Notes: generated by a model from the sequence alone, not told the origin. A DNA stretch of 61,115 nucleotides from Prevotella histicola JCM 15637 = DNF00424 (GCF_000613925.1 NZ_BAJX01000017.1:1-61115); one strand, 5' to 3'; counted from the first letter of the stretch, positions 9,590 to 18,613 are shown. Made by a program: numbers and translations.

Positions 9590-9735
9590 CACGCTGCATT
9601 GCGTATCCCGCCAGACATATCCCCTCCTTCAGAAGGACGTGAGGAGGCATCCCCTTAAGGCTTAATAAACACCTACATAGACTAATAATCCCACTGTCAT
9701 CAGCACATCCCCTCCTTTCGGAGGGGCTTGGGGAG
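9590..9735. repeat. Partial composite intergenic module (hairpin family D)
   Basis: Two copies of the hairpin around CCCCTCC-N-GGAGGGG and its flanking phrases (about 9625-9655 and 9705-9735) adjoin the stop of the HAD gene at 9741. Upstream, 9300-9590 has degenerate phrases also found in the other modules (for example GAGTTAACAAGTAGATG near 9471) and no gene. Confidence 0.65.
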
Positions 9736-9740
9736 CTACT

Positions 9741-10640
9741 CTACACCAACTCTTTCAACGAGTCAATGATGCGCTCAGCACCTGCTTTCTCAAGCTCTTC
9801 ACGCGTCCCGTTACCATAACTGACACCGCAAGTGTGGGTTCCTGCACGACGACCCATGATGATATCGAACTCCGTATCACCCACAACGAGCGTCTCATGA
9901 GGTGCTACATGGAAGTGATCGAGGGTCTTCTCAATGGGTTCAGTATCTGGTTTGCGCCGCACAACATCGTCTGCACCAACAAGAAAGGTGATGTGTTCGC
10001 TGAGTTTCATATCCTTTACCAGCGTATGCAACGAATGATGGCTCCTGTTACTGGCTATGGAGACATGGATTTTCTTGGCTGTCAGCGCCTTAATCGTCTC
10101 CGAAACGCCAGGGAAAGGAGGCACTGCACCGGGCACATTCTTCACGTTGAAGATCTCACTATACACCTCTGCGCACTCCTCAGCCTGCTCTTCTGTCATG
10201 GGGATGATGCTTGAGAAACACTCTGCAAGCGGCAGTCCGATGGTTCGGGCACACTCTTCCCGCGACCGACGGGGCAGCTTCAGCCGTTCAATAGTAGCCA
10301 ACATCGTGTCAGTGATGAGCCGTTGTGAGTCGCCAAGGGTCCCATCAAAGTCGAAAATCACCAGTTTTATTCCGTCCATTTTCCCTGTTTTTGTCTTTTT
10401 ACCTCTTATGTAATCCTTCACTCGTCGGTATCCTTCCACCCCCAAAACGGCTACTCCCGTGTACTGGACAGCCTTTGCCAAACCGAAGAACACAGCCCAT
10501 AACACCCCCTTTGTGCCCACTGACAGGGGTAAAAGCATCTGTGCAAACGACAGGATATAGAAAGGAATACAACACAAAAGGATGATAACTCCCGTTCGGA
10601 AGGAGAGCTTCTGGAGCCTTGCTCGGAGCGAATGAATCAT
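9741..10640 (-). CDS. HAD phosphatase fused to an N-terminal two-helix membrane domain
   Basis: With the start at 10640 the protein has 299 aa. Residues about 12-70 contain two hydrophobic segments ('TGVIILLCCIPFYILSFAQM' and 'KGVLWAVFFGLAKAV') ending in 'GVEGYRRVKDYI', like the small 'transporter suffix' membrane domain. Residues 88-299 are a phosphoglycolate-phosphatase-type HAD with 'FDFDGT' (Asp97, Asp99), 'IASNRS', the motif III lysine in 'VVRRKPDTEP', and 'VVGDTEFDI'. An ATG at 10379 could start the HAD part alone, but the frame is continuous. The -7 box at 10664-10671 lies inside the longer ATG at 10676, which rules that start out. The substrate is unknown. Confidence 0.8.
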   Translation of the reverse strand: MIHSLRARLQKLSFRTGVIILLCCIPFYILSFAQMLLPLSVGTKGVLWAVFFGLAKAVQYTGVAVLGVEGYRRVKDYIRGKKTKTGKMDGIKLVIFDFDGTLGDSQRLITDTMLATIERLKLPRRSREECARTIGLPLAECFSSIIPMTEEQAEECAEVYSEIFNVKNVPGAVPPFPGVSETIKALTAKKIHVSIASNRSHHSLHTLVKDMKLSEHITFLVGADDVVRRKPDTEPIEKTLDHFHVAPHETLVVGDTEFDIIMGRRAGTHTCGVSYGNGTREELEKAGAERIIDSLKELV

Positions 10641-10663
10641 TATTTTACTTCTTTTTATTGCCA

Positions 10664-10671
10664 CAAAGGTA
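10664..10671 (-). promoter_or_regulatory. -7 box of the membrane-HAD gene
   Basis: TACCTTTG on the minus strand, only 23 bp before the start at 10640, giving a very short leader. Confidence 0.55.
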
Positions 10672-10804
10672 AGCATATTTTATGGATAAAAGGGAGTGTC
10701 ATGTTACAAAAAGCTAACGAGCGGAAAACATCTTTTAACTAATTGCTATTCGTTTTTAACATTATCAGGTAACATTTGTTATCTTTCACCTGCATTATCC
10801 TTCG

Positions 10805-10812
10805 TATCTTTG
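10805..10812 (+). promoter_or_regulatory. -7 box of the DUF438 gene
   Basis: TATCTTTG, 35 bp before the ATG at 10848. A TTTG at 10775-10778 is a few bases further away than optimal. Confidence 0.55.
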
Positions 10813-10847
10813 CACCAGAAAGAATTATAATCAGTGACGAAAAGACT

Positions 10848-12389
10848 ATGACAAATAAAATGAAAGACCATCTTCCCAAGATTGATATGGAGAAGATGCA
10901 ACGCCTTTTAGAGATTGAAAATCAATACGAATCAGGACAGATTTCACTTGAAGAGGCGCATAAACTGATGCGTGAAAAGGTGGGAACGGTGCGTCCGTAT
11001 CACCTTGCTTACGTGGAACAGACCCTCAAACCAGAGTCGGAAGACGAGTGTATACGTGTGGATATGCGCAAGGTCATCGACCTCATGGACGGTTTTATGG
11101 ACAACAGTAGACCTGAACTTCCTGCCGATCATCCTATCGCACATTATTATAAAGAGAATGATGAGATGCGCAAACTGCTCCTCTCTGTGGAGGATCTGGT
11201 GCAATATCCGCTCATCAAGAACCAGTGGTTGGAGCTTTATGACAAGCTGCGTGAGTATCCAATACACTATCAACGCAAGCAGAATCAGCTCTATCCGCTG
11301 CTCGAAAAGAAGGGTTTCGACCGTCCAACGACGACGATGTGGAACTTTGATGACCTCATTCGGGACGAGATAAAGGCTGCTTATCAGCTACTGCTGGACG
11401 ACAAAGACGATGAGTTCATCGCTGCACAGCAGGAGATTATAGCACATACGCGCGACCTGATGGAGAAGGAAGAGACCATCCTCTACCCCACTTCGCTGGC
11501 GCTGATCACACCGGCTGAGTTCGAAGACATGAAACATGGCGACCAAGAGATTGGTTTTGCATTCATTGATGTGGCTAAACCAACAACCACAACAACGGCA
11601 CCTGCAGCCTCAACAGACGGTTTTGCAGCTGACCTTCAGGCACTTCTCAGCAAGTACGGATACGCTGCCGGACCACAACAGGAGCTGGATGTGACAACGG
11701 GAAAGCTCACATTGGAGCAGATAAACCTCATCTATCAGCACCTGCCTGTCGACATTTCGTTCGTTGATGAGAATGAGTTGGTGAAGTTCTATTCCGATAC
11801 TGACCATCGTGTCTTCCCTCGTTCAAAGAACGTTATCGGCAGAAAAGTGGAGAATTGTCACCCCCGTAAGAGTGTACACATCGTAAAAGAGATCGTTGAG
11901 AAGTTCCGTAGTGGCGAACAGAGTAAGGCTGAATTCTGGATCAACAAGCCAGGAATGTTCATCTATATCATCTATTTTGCCGTGCGAGATGCCCAAGGAA
12001 GGTTCCGTGGTGTACTGGAAATGATGCAGGATTGTACGCATATCCGTGCGTTGGAAGGCTCACAGACACTGCTCACATGGGCTGGAAAGGACGAAGAAAA
12101 GCCTGCAGAGACAGCTGAACAGGCGCCTGAAAAGGAAGAAGAAACACCGAAAACAGTAATAAAAGACATAGAAATAACCCCCGAGACACGCCTTGCCGAT
12201 GTCTTCGAGGCTTATCCTCACGTGAAAGATGAGCTGGCTTCACGCTATCTACCCTTTAAGATGCTGAAGACACCATTGGGAAAAATCATGTTGAAGAAGG
12301 CTACTATTCATGATGCTGGGGAGCGTTCTGGACTGGGCGAGAAGACCGTTATCATAATGATTAAGGAGGCTATCGCCAAGAAAAAGTAA
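10848..12389 (+). CDS. DUF438 / hemerythrin / PAS domain protein
   Basis: The 513-aa soluble protein has four parts. A DUF438 N-terminus ('LLEIENQYESGQISLEEAHK') is followed by a hemerythrin-like helical bundle with spaced His and Glu residues ('DHPIAHYYKENDEMRKLL', 'HYQRKQNQLYPLLEKKG', 'EETILYP'). A PAS domain of the S-box type follows ('VKFYSDTDHRVFPRSKNVIG', 'YIIYFAVRDAQGRFRGVLE'), and last a DUF1858-like C-terminus ('DVFEAYPHVKDELAS'). An Ala/Glu-rich linker separates the last two. Related proteins are suspected redox or gas sensors with a di-iron or haem site; the ligand here is inference. I chose 10848 because the promoter box overlaps the longer frame from 10776. Single gene. Confidence 0.88.
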   Translation: MTNKMKDHLPKIDMEKMQRLLEIENQYESGQISLEEAHKLMREKVGTVRPYHLAYVEQTLKPESEDECIRVDMRKVIDLMDGFMDNSRPELPADHPIAHYYKENDEMRKLLLSVEDLVQYPLIKNQWLELYDKLREYPIHYQRKQNQLYPLLEKKGFDRPTTTMWNFDDLIRDEIKAAYQLLLDDKDDEFIAAQQEIIAHTRDLMEKEETILYPTSLALITPAEFEDMKHGDQEIGFAFIDVAKPTTTTTAPAASTDGFAADLQALLSKYGYAAGPQQELDVTTGKLTLEQINLIYQHLPVDISFVDENELVKFYSDTDHRVFPRSKNVIGRKVENCHPRKSVHIVKEIVEKFRSGEQSKAEFWINKPGMFIYIIYFAVRDAQGRFRGVLEMMQDCTHIRALEGSQTLLTWAGKDEEKPAETAEQAPEKEEETPKTVIKDIEITPETRLADVFEAYPHVKDELASRYLPFKMLKTPLGKIMLKKATIHDAGERSGLGEKTVIIMIKEAIAKKK

Positions 12390-12424
12390 TAGCTCACTGT
12401 AAGAAAAATTCGCGTTCAGGATTT

Positions 12425-12570
12425 AATTGATGCCCTTTTGCATCGTGAAAGGTGCCCTTTTGCATTGTAAAAGGGCACCTATTGCGTTGTAAAAGGGCGT
12501 CTTTTACAATGCAAAAGGGCGTCTTTTACAAGCCTCTTTGTAACTGCTTGATAACCTAAAGGTTACAAAG
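12425..12570. repeat. 22-bp-phased 15-mer array 3 (5 motifs) with adjoining stem-loop
   Basis: Motifs start at 12425, 12447, 12469, 12491 and 12513. Next to them, CTTTGTAAC at 12536-12544 pairs with GTTACAAAG at 12562-12570. Confidence 0.9.
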
Positions 12571-12663
12571 TCGGTTTTTGGCGATTATCCTTCATTTCGG
12601 CAACAAGGGCGCTTCATATTCTGTAAGGTTATTTCATAACTTCCGTTTGATCACTGACGGACA

Positions 12664-12696
12664 TAAAAAGAGGGGTAGACACATTCGTCTACCCCT
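12664..12696 (-). terminator. Terminator of ahpF
   Basis: A perfect 10-bp stem (12671-12680 with 12687-12696) is followed by a T run on the minus strand, 32 bp after the ahpF stop. Confidence 0.85.
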
Positions 12697-12727
12697 TGTT
12701 TGTACTATGAAAAAGGTTCTCCCTTCC

Positions 12728-14286
12728 TTATTGAATAACGCCCCTTACCCTGTCATCAAATGCTGAAAGAGCCGCTTTCGCACCCTCGCCCATGGCGATG
12801 GTAATCTGCTTATAAGGGACCGTTGTCACGTCTCCAGCTGCATAAACACCACTGACGTTGGTGCGATTGGTGGCATCAATGATGATTTCCTTGCGTGGTG
12901 AGAGTTCCACCTGACCGTTGACAACATCACTGTTCGGCATCAACCCAATCTGAACAAAGATACCATCGAGCGTTATGTCACGCTCCTCCTCGGTCTTACG
13001 GTCCTTTACTCGGATACCCGTCAGGCGTGTTCCGTCACCGAGAAGTGCCGTTGTCTGTGTTGAAGTGAAGAGCTCCACATTCGGCAAACTTGCCATTTTC
13101 TGCTGCAGGACATCGTCAGCACGCAGCGAATCGGCAAACTCCAGCACCGTCACATGTCGCATATTCCAGCCAGATCGATGGCAGCTTCGATACCCGAATT
13201 ACCACCTCCGATGACCGCAATGTCCTTGTCTTTATAGAAAGGACCGTCACAATGCGGACAGAAATGTTCACCATGTCCGATGTATTTCTCCTCGTCTGGC
13301 AGTCCTAAACGTCGCCAGTTAGCACCCGTTGCCACGATGACTGCTGGTGCAAGGAAGGTTTCTCCGCCCCTTACTGACACCCTTTTCACTGCTTCCTGCA
13401 GGTTGACAGCCATCACTTTACGGTTGTCGAAGATGTCGATAGGATAGTCATTGAGATGCGTTCTGAGGTCGGCAGCCAGCTTCGTACCCGTTGTTTTCGG
13501 CACAGAAGTGACGTTTGCAATCTCCGTTGTGTCGTTGACCTGTCCGCCAATGCGCTCTGCAACGACTGCCACACGCAGTCCTTTGCGTGCCGAATAGATA
13601 GCTGCTGATGCACCAGCAGGTCCACCTCCGAGTACAACAACATCATAATTATGTTCTACACCACCTGCTTCAGCATCGTGATCCGTACCGAGTTTGTCCT
13701 CTAATTTCCCAAGAAGCATACCCAGATCGCCCCTTCCCGTGTGGAAAGGTTCACCATTCAGGAAGACAGAAGGTACACCCTGTATGTTCAATCGCGTCAC
13801 TTCATCCTGCCAAAGTCCGCCATCAATCATCTCATGTGTGATGTTCGGATTAGCCAAAGCCATGACGTTCAGTGCCTGAACCACGTCAGGACAGTTCGTA
13901 CAGGTCAGTGAAACGTAAGTCTGTAGACGTATCTCCTTGCCTCTCAATGCCTTTATCCGTGCCGTAATAGCACTGTCAGGGAGGTTCTTTCCCTTCCCAT
14001 CAGCATTGAGAACAGCCAAGAGAAGTGACGTAAACTCATGTCCGTTCGGTATGCCACGGAAGCTGATTCCCGTCTGTTTTCCGTCATGTAAGATGCTGAA
14101 AGAGAAGTGATCGCCCTCGGCATAGGTAGCGTTTATCTTATCAGAGGTGGATGCTATGTCATCAATGAAGGCTGTAAACTCCTTTGATTGTGCGTCGGCA
14201 CTGTTACGAATAACGCTGAGTGTTATATCAGAGGTGAGCGAACTGAAGACTTCCCTCACCTGGTTTAAGATGTTTGAATCCAACAT
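12728..14286 (-). pseudogene. ahpF: Alkyl hydroperoxide reductase subunit F, frameshifted
   Basis: AhpF is the NAD(P)H-dependent flavoprotein that re-reduces the peroxiredoxin AhpC. The first frame (14286 down to about 13160) carries the N-terminal thioredoxin-like domain with 'TCTNCPD' (Cys129, Cys132). It continues with the FAD site 'VLGGGPAGASAAIYSARKG', the redox pair 'CPHC' (Cys343, Cys346) and the NAD site '[12 protein letters not shown]'. The second frame begins with '[12 protein letters not shown]' and ends with the FAD-binding '[16 protein letters not shown]'. The break near 13159-13163 fits loss of one base. The joined length (about 518 aa) is normal. It lies downstream of ahpC on the same strand. 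A consensus error is likely, because AhpF is usually maintained. Confidence 0.9.
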
Positions 14287-14388
14287 AGGCTTGCTTATTT
14301 ATGATGAGTGGAGAGTTGAACCACGTGTGATTCTTCCCTCCACCCTTACTAATAATGTTTTTATATTACGTTAGTTTAGTCAAAATGC

Positions 14389-14955
14389 TTAGATCTTTCC
14401 AACGAGATCGATGCTTGGTTTGAGGGTTGCACCACCCTGCTTCCACTTCGCAGGACAAACCTCGCCGTCGTGAGTAGCCACAAACTGCGCTGCTTCTATC
14501 TTACGAACGAGCTCGTCAGCATTACGTCCGATGCTGTTATCCTGCACCTCTGCAATCTTAATCAAGCCCTCTGGGTTAACGAGGAAGGTACCACGATAAG
14601 CCACACCTTCGTCCTCTTTGTACACTCCGAAGCCTCTACTCAATACGCCAGTAGGGTCAGCAAGCATCGTATACTTAATCTTTTTGATTGTATCAGATGC
14701 GTCATGCCATGCCTTATGTACGAAATGTGTGTCGGTACTAACTGAGAAAACCTCTACACCCATGCCCTTTAACTGCTCGTATTTGTCTGCAAGATCTTCC
14801 AATTCTGTAGGACAAACGAAGGTGAAGTCAGCTGGATAGAAGAAGAAAAGAGCCCATTTGCCCTCGATATCTTTGTTTGATACGGTTCTGAACTCGCCAT
14901 TCTGAAAGGCCTGAACAGTAAACTCTGGTGCGTGTGCATTAATGATTGGTTCCAT
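14389..14955 (-). CDS. ahpC: Alkyl hydroperoxide reductase subunit C (peroxiredoxin)
   Basis: The 188-aa typical two-cysteine peroxiredoxin reduces peroxides, with the peroxidatic cysteine in 'FTFVCPTE' (Cys48) and the resolving cysteine in 'GEVCPAKW' (Cys167). The start at 14955 ('MEPIINAHAPEF') is the family's normal start; the 16 extra residues possible upstream are unlike it. It is transcribed divergently from oxyR and lies 102 bp upstream of ahpF, so oxyR-ahpC-ahpF form the standard peroxide-response unit. OxyR probably controls it from the 205-bp intergenic region. Confidence 0.95.
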   Translation of the reverse strand: MEPIINAHAPEFTVQAFQNGEFRTVSNKDIEGKWALFFFYPADFTFVCPTELEDLADKYEQLKGMGVEVFSVSTDTHFVHKAWHDASDTIKKIKYTMLADPTGVLSRGFGVYKEDEGVAYRGTFLVNPEGLIKIAEVQDNSIGRNADELVRKIEAAQFVATHDGEVCPAKWKQGGATLKPSIDLVGKI

Positions 14956-15000
14956 TATATTCTGTTTTTTAATTGTTGATGAATTATTTATTTGATGATG

Positions 15001-15031
15001 CAAAGGTACTATCTATATCTTTTCTCACCAA
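15001..15031 (-). promoter_or_regulatory. ahpC promoter in the ahpC-oxyR gap
   Basis: On the minus strand TTG (15029-15031), a 20-bp spacer and TACCTTTG (15001-15008). Just upstream are two phased AT-rich phrases containing GATAAAATCTATTAG and AAAAAATCTATCAAG, possible OxyR contact points. Confidence 0.7.
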
Positions 15032-15126
15032 CAGATAAAATCTATTAGCCAATAGAAAAAATCTATCAAGGTGGTCCTAAGCCTTATAAATCCTGGACTT
15101 TTCATGGTCATTCGAATGTTTTTATT

Positions 15127-15134
15127 TATCTTTG
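15127..15134 (+). promoter_or_regulatory. -7 box of oxyR
   Basis: TATCTTTG, 27 bp before the ATG at 15161. It lies inside the longer open frame from 15071, which supports the shorter protein. Confidence 0.6.
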
Positions 15135-15160
15135 TAAGGACCTATTTATCCCAAAAGACG

Positions 15161-16072
15161 ATGACACTACAACAATTAGAATATGTAATGGCAGTCTATC
15201 GACTGAAACATTTTGCCAAGGCAGCCGACTATTGCGACGTAACACAGCCCACTCTCAGCTCTATGATACAGAAGTTGGAGGACGAACTGGGCGTGAAGAT
15301 CTTCGACAGGAAGCGCCAACCGATTCGCCCAACACCTGCTGGTATGACGGTGATAGAGGAAGCTTGGAAGGTAATCAACAGGGCAAAGAAGCTCAAACAG
15401 ACGGTTGAAGAGGAACGACAGTCGCTCACGGGGACCTTCAATGTGGGTGTTCTGCCAACCATAGCACCGTATCTCATCCCGCGATTCTTCCCACAATTGA
15501 TGAACGAACACCCCGAAATGGATATTCGTATCACGGAGATGAAGACGGAAGGGATGCTCAAAGCACTGCGAAGTGGGGGCATTGACGCTGGCATCCTGGC
15601 ACAGGTAGAAGGGTTAGAGGAGCTGAATATCACCCCACTTTACCGTGAACAATTCATGGGATATGTGGCAGAAAACGACCCACTCTATAAGAAAGAATAC
15701 ATCAAACCGGCTGATCTCTCGGGCGAATTTCTATGGCTTTTGGATGAAGGACACTGCTTTCGCGACCAGTTAGTGAAGTTTTGTCAACTTAAATCGGCTG
15801 CCCGCAGCAAGCGAAGTTATAACCTTGGAAGCATCGAAACATTTATGCGTATCGTTGAACATGGCAAGGGTGTGACGTTCATTCCACAGCTTGCTGTATC
15901 CCAACTGTCCACGGAGCAGCATGCGTTGGTGCGTCCTTTTGCCCATCCAGTGCCCACACGTGACATCGTCTTTGCCACGTCCAAGAACTTCATCCGCCAC
16001 ACCCTGCTCAACAAACTGGCTGCCTGCATAAAGGATTCACTGCCCGAAGACGTGCAGAAAATAGAGGAATAA
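15161..16072 (+). CDS. oxyR: Peroxide sensor and LysR-type regulator OxyR
   Basis: The 303-aa LysR-type regulator has an N-terminal winged helix ('HFAKAADYCDVTQPTLSSMI', residues about 17-36) and a C-terminal sensor domain. Its two cysteines fall at residues 199 and 208 ('EGHCF', 'KFCQL'), the same positions as the disulfide pair of E. coli OxyR, so peroxide sensing by a disulfide switch is well supported. The start at 15161 ('MTLQQLEYVMAVYRLKHFAK') matches the family. It is divergent to ahpC, the expected target. Confidence 0.93.
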   Translation: MTLQQLEYVMAVYRLKHFAKAADYCDVTQPTLSSMIQKLEDELGVKIFDRKRQPIRPTPAGMTVIEEAWKVINRAKKLKQTVEEERQSLTGTFNVGVLPTIAPYLIPRFFPQLMNEHPEMDIRITEMKTEGMLKALRSGGIDAGILAQVEGLEELNITPLYREQFMGYVAENDPLYKKEYIKPADLSGEFLWLLDEGHCFRDQLVKFCQLKSAARSKRSYNLGSIETFMRIVEHGKGVTFIPQLAVSQLSTEQHALVRPFAHPVPTRDIVFATSKNFIRHTLLNKLAACIKDSLPEDVQKIEE

Positions 16073-16120
16073 ACGAGGGAAAAGGCTGAGAATAAAAGGA
16101 AAAAGAGAAGGTATAAAAAA

Positions 16121-16152
16121 GAAAGAGAGCCCATCAGAGGCTCTCTTTTTTA
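16121..16152 (+). terminator. Terminator of oxyR (possibly bidirectional)
   Basis: A 9-bp perfect stem (16123-16131 with 16139-16147) is followed by Ts. The T run overlaps the stop region of the convergent gene at 16150. Confidence 0.8.
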
Positions 16153-16542
16153 GTTTTCTATCGACTCAACCGTAGGTTTTTTGATTTCGGGTTTCGGCAC
16201 TTTGACAGACGGAGTAGCGTCGGGACGGTCGCCAGGAACAGTCGGCACGATGATCGGTTCATCCGTTTCAGAAGATTGATCCTCCTCTTTCGGCTTCTTT
16301 TCCCCGGTAGATTCCGACTTACGTTCCTCCTTTACTTCTTCGTCTTTCACCTCTTCTTTCGTCAGAACAGGCGTCTTCGGACCATGGTCGATACCAATAA
16401 CCTCACCCGACATGTCCACTTCATACTTCCGAGGAGGTGCCATCTGGCGCGTCTCCATGAGCACAGCAAGGGTTATTGCACCAACAAAAAGGATGATGGC
16501 ACACGCTGCAACGGGTTTCTTATAGGTTGGTTTTTGCTTCAT
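16150..16542 (-). CDS. Single-pass membrane protein with acidic/proline-rich tail, unknown
   Basis: The 130-aa product has a short basic N-terminus, one transmembrane segment ('AACAIILFVGAITLAVLM', residues about 12-29) and a long disordered tail rich in Glu, Lys, Pro and Ser ending in repeated 'P-K/V-P' phrases. The tail resembles periplasmic linkers but has no recognisable domain. It follows the 160-aa secreted protein by 5 bp and is probably co-transcribed with it. Function not recognised. Confidence 0.65.
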   Translation of the reverse strand: MKQKPTYKKPVAACAIILFVGAITLAVLMETRQMAPPRKYEVDMSGEVIGIDHGPKTPVLTKEEVKDEEVKEERKSESTGEKKPKEEDQSSETDEPIIVPTVPGDRPDATPSVKVPKPEIKKPTVESIEN

Positions 16543-16547
16543 TATTC

Positions 16548-17030
16548 TTATTCAGTGATCTGCATACAGAAAGGTAATGGCATCTGAAGGGTCATGAAAG
16601 TGATGGTAGGCTGGTTGTCTTTGGTGCAGATGAGCGTACCTTTTGATGACTTGGCAGCCTTTCCCATGTCATATCCCATAGCCCTTACCTGTGCCTGAAG
16701 ACCGGCAAAGGCTGTGCGATTAAAGACATAAACATAGACTGTCTTCCCACTATTATCAAGTTGAACCATACTGGAATTGCCCTTAGCGAAGGCAGTTGGC
16801 ACGAAATCCTTCGTCAGATTCATGTTCTTAACCCAGTTATGATCCTTGCCATAGCTGTCTGTTGATATACCTTTATATATATAACCTTGTTTCTCCAGCA
16901 CCTGTTGTCCGGTGTAGAGGGTCTTGGTTTGGAAAATCTTTATTGCGTCAGCAACCGATACTATGTCGCTTTGTGCGAAGGTTGTCATGCTGACGATGAG
17001 TGTCATGATAAGCAGTAGAATCTTCTTCAT
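16548..17030 (-). CDS. Exported protein of unknown function (160 aa)
   Basis: It starts with a clean signal peptide ('MKKILLLIMTLIVSMTTFA' before 'QSDIVS'), so I choose 17030 over the upstream ATG at 17093. The mature part is about 140 aa of mixed alpha/beta character with 'ADAIKIFQTKTLYTGQQVLE' and 'VYVFNRTAFAGLQAQVRAMG'. No catalytic motif or lipobox is seen. It is the first gene of a two-gene unit with the membrane protein at 16150. Confidence 0.7.
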   Translation of the reverse strand: MKKILLLIMTLIVSMTTFAQSDIVSVADAIKIFQTKTLYTGQQVLEKQGYIYKGISTDSYGKDHNWVKNMNLTKDFVPTAFAKGNSSMVQLDNSGKTVYVYVFNRTAFAGLQAQVRAMGYDMGKAAKSSKGTLICTKDNQPTITFMTLQMPLPFCMQITE

Positions 17031-17114
17031 ATTTCTTTTTTGTTTGTTATGTATCACGGTCTGTACAACGATTGTCCCTGCTGCAGGGAGCAATACACAT
17101 AATAAGGTATGTTA

Positions 17115-17122
17115 CAAAATTA
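17115..17122 (-). promoter_or_regulatory. -7 box upstream of the 160-aa exported protein
   Basis: TAATTTTG on the minus strand, 84 bp before the start at 17030. Confidence 0.5.
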
Positions 17123-17197
17123 AGAAAAAAGAATGAACGACTGCCGTTTGACTGCACTTTTTTTAAGGTTTTTTGGGATAATATGTATCTTTCAGTG

Positions 17198-17371
17198 TAC
17201 TAGTAGGCGTCCTAGCCATCCTAGGAGCCTAGTTCCAGCACCCTAATGGGCATCCTAGCTATCCTAGGCGCCCTAGTTTCAACGCCCTAGTGACCATCCT
17301 AGCCATCCTAGGCACCCTAGTTTCAACGCCCTAGTGACCATCCTAGTTATCCTAGGCATCCTAGTTTCAGC
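17198..17371. repeat. CTAG-rich 44-bp tandem repeat (about 4 copies)
   Basis: The unit contains the phrases CCTAGTTTCAACGCCCTAG and ATCCTAGCCATCCTAGG and repeats every 44 bp (for example 17271 to 17315). The tetranucleotide CTAG occurs 15 times in about 175 bp. The region lies between the promoter at 17115 and the 3' end of the MarR gene. Confidence 0.85.
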
Positions 17372-17507
17372 CTACAAAAGCCGAACCTGTGCAGGCTAAG
17401 AAATATCCTTACAGAAAACAAACCACGATTCGCTGCCATTAAAGGAAAAACCGTTTAAAACGCCATTCGTAACAAAAAGAGAATCAATGAGTTACAAACA
17501 GCAAAGT

Positions 17508-17610
17508 AAAAGACGCCCTTTTGCAATGCAAAAGGGCGTCTTTTACACCTCAAAAGGGCATCTTTTACATTGCAAAAGGGCACCTTTTAGAAAGCAAAAG
17601 GGCGTAGATT
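17508..17610. repeat. 22-bp-phased 15-mer array 4 (5 motifs)
   Basis: Motifs start at 17508, 17530, 17552, 17574 and 17596; the last is degenerate. A weak GTTAC-containing partner lies upstream near 17490. Confidence 0.9.
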
Positions 17611-17714
17611 GAAAAACAAATGGGAAATAGTTTTACACTTATCTACATTCAATGGCTTTTCAATCCGCCCACTATAGGCTGAAGATGCTTAGTCGTTAAG
17701 CGTCTGTGCTGTTG

Positions 17715-18206
17715 TTATCTCCTCACCTTTCTTTCCTCTTTCGCAGCCTGCTTCACCTGCTCTCTCTGTTCAGAAAGATTATCAATGAGGTTGTCAAGTT
17801 GCGTTGAAAGAGCCTTAATATCCTCCATCTGCATGGCTTCAGTAAGTATTCTTTCGAGCATACAAGATGGAACATCCTTCGCTTTCTCCTGCAGTTCCTT
17901 GCCCTTTTCAGTAAGGTGGACATACGTTTCACGGCCATCAACCTTTCCTTTCTCGCGTTTTACGATCCCGAGTTTGTCCATACGCTGCACGAGAGGGGTG
18001 ACGGTATTCGAGTCAAGGAACAGTTTGTGAGCCAGTTCCATCACCTTCATTCCGTCCTCTTCCCATAGCGCCATGAGGACAAGATACTGTGGATAAGTGA
18101 TCCCGATGTTCTCAAGAATCGGGAAATAAGTCTGTGTTACAAGGCGACTCGCCGTGTAAAGTCTAAAACAAAGCTGGTTTTGAAGCTTTAGTTGGTCGTA
18201 TACCAT
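17715..18206 (-). CDS. MarR-family regulator, OhrR-like peroxide sensor
   Basis: The 163-aa protein has the MarR winged helix ('ITYPQYLVLMALWEEDGMKV', 'LDSNTVTPLVQRMDKLGIVK') with the beta-wing 'VDGRETYVHLTEKG'. Its N-terminus reads 'LKLQNQLCFRLYTASRLVT': the cysteine at residue 13 sits where OhrR proteins carry their organic-peroxide-sensing cysteine. The C-terminal tail is charged and helical. No ohr gene is adjacent in the window, so the target is unknown, but it lies within 3 kb of the peroxide genes. Confidence 0.85.
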   Translation of the reverse strand: MVYDQLKLQNQLCFRLYTASRLVTQTYFPILENIGITYPQYLVLMALWEEDGMKVMELAHKLFLDSNTVTPLVQRMDKLGIVKREKGKVDGRETYVHLTEKGKELQEKAKDVPSCMLERILTEAMQMEDIKALSTQLDNLIDNLSEQREQVKQAAKEERKVRR

Positions 18207-18298
18207 AATACAAATCTTTCTTGTGTCTTGTGCATAAACCGCCGGTTCCTATTCACATAGTTGCCGGGTTAATAAGTTAATAATTCTCACATCTGGTG

Positions 18299-18306
18299 CA
18301 AAGGTA
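18299..18306 (-). promoter_or_regulatory. -7 box of the MarR/OhrR-like gene
   Basis: TACCTTTG on the minus strand, 92 bp before the start at 18206. Confidence 0.55.
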
Positions 18307-18451
18307 CAAAAATTTTCCAACTATCGCAGACGATACGCATACTTTTTTAACATTATATAAGCAAAAAGGCCTTTTAAATGAAGTTTGATTAACGTAACGT
18401 AAAAAACTGGAAAACAAGCCTCTAAGACGTGGAAGGTAAAGGATAATTATA

Positions 18452-18459
18452 TAAATTTG
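18452..18459 (+). promoter_or_regulatory. Candidate -7 box of the cytolysin-like gene
   Basis: TAAATTTG, about 155 bp before the ATG at 18614. Nothing else stands out in 18207-18613. Confidence 0.4.
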
Positions 18460-18613
18460 CACAATCGCAGTGACGAGATAGTCTCTCTGTAATGATATCA
18501 TGTGAACATTAATAGTTTCAACGCAGAGCAGACAGTCGTTAAAAGTAACTGTGGTGGCCAAGGATTTAATATAGTTTTATTTACTTTTTATGATAACCTA
18601 AAATTACACAAGA

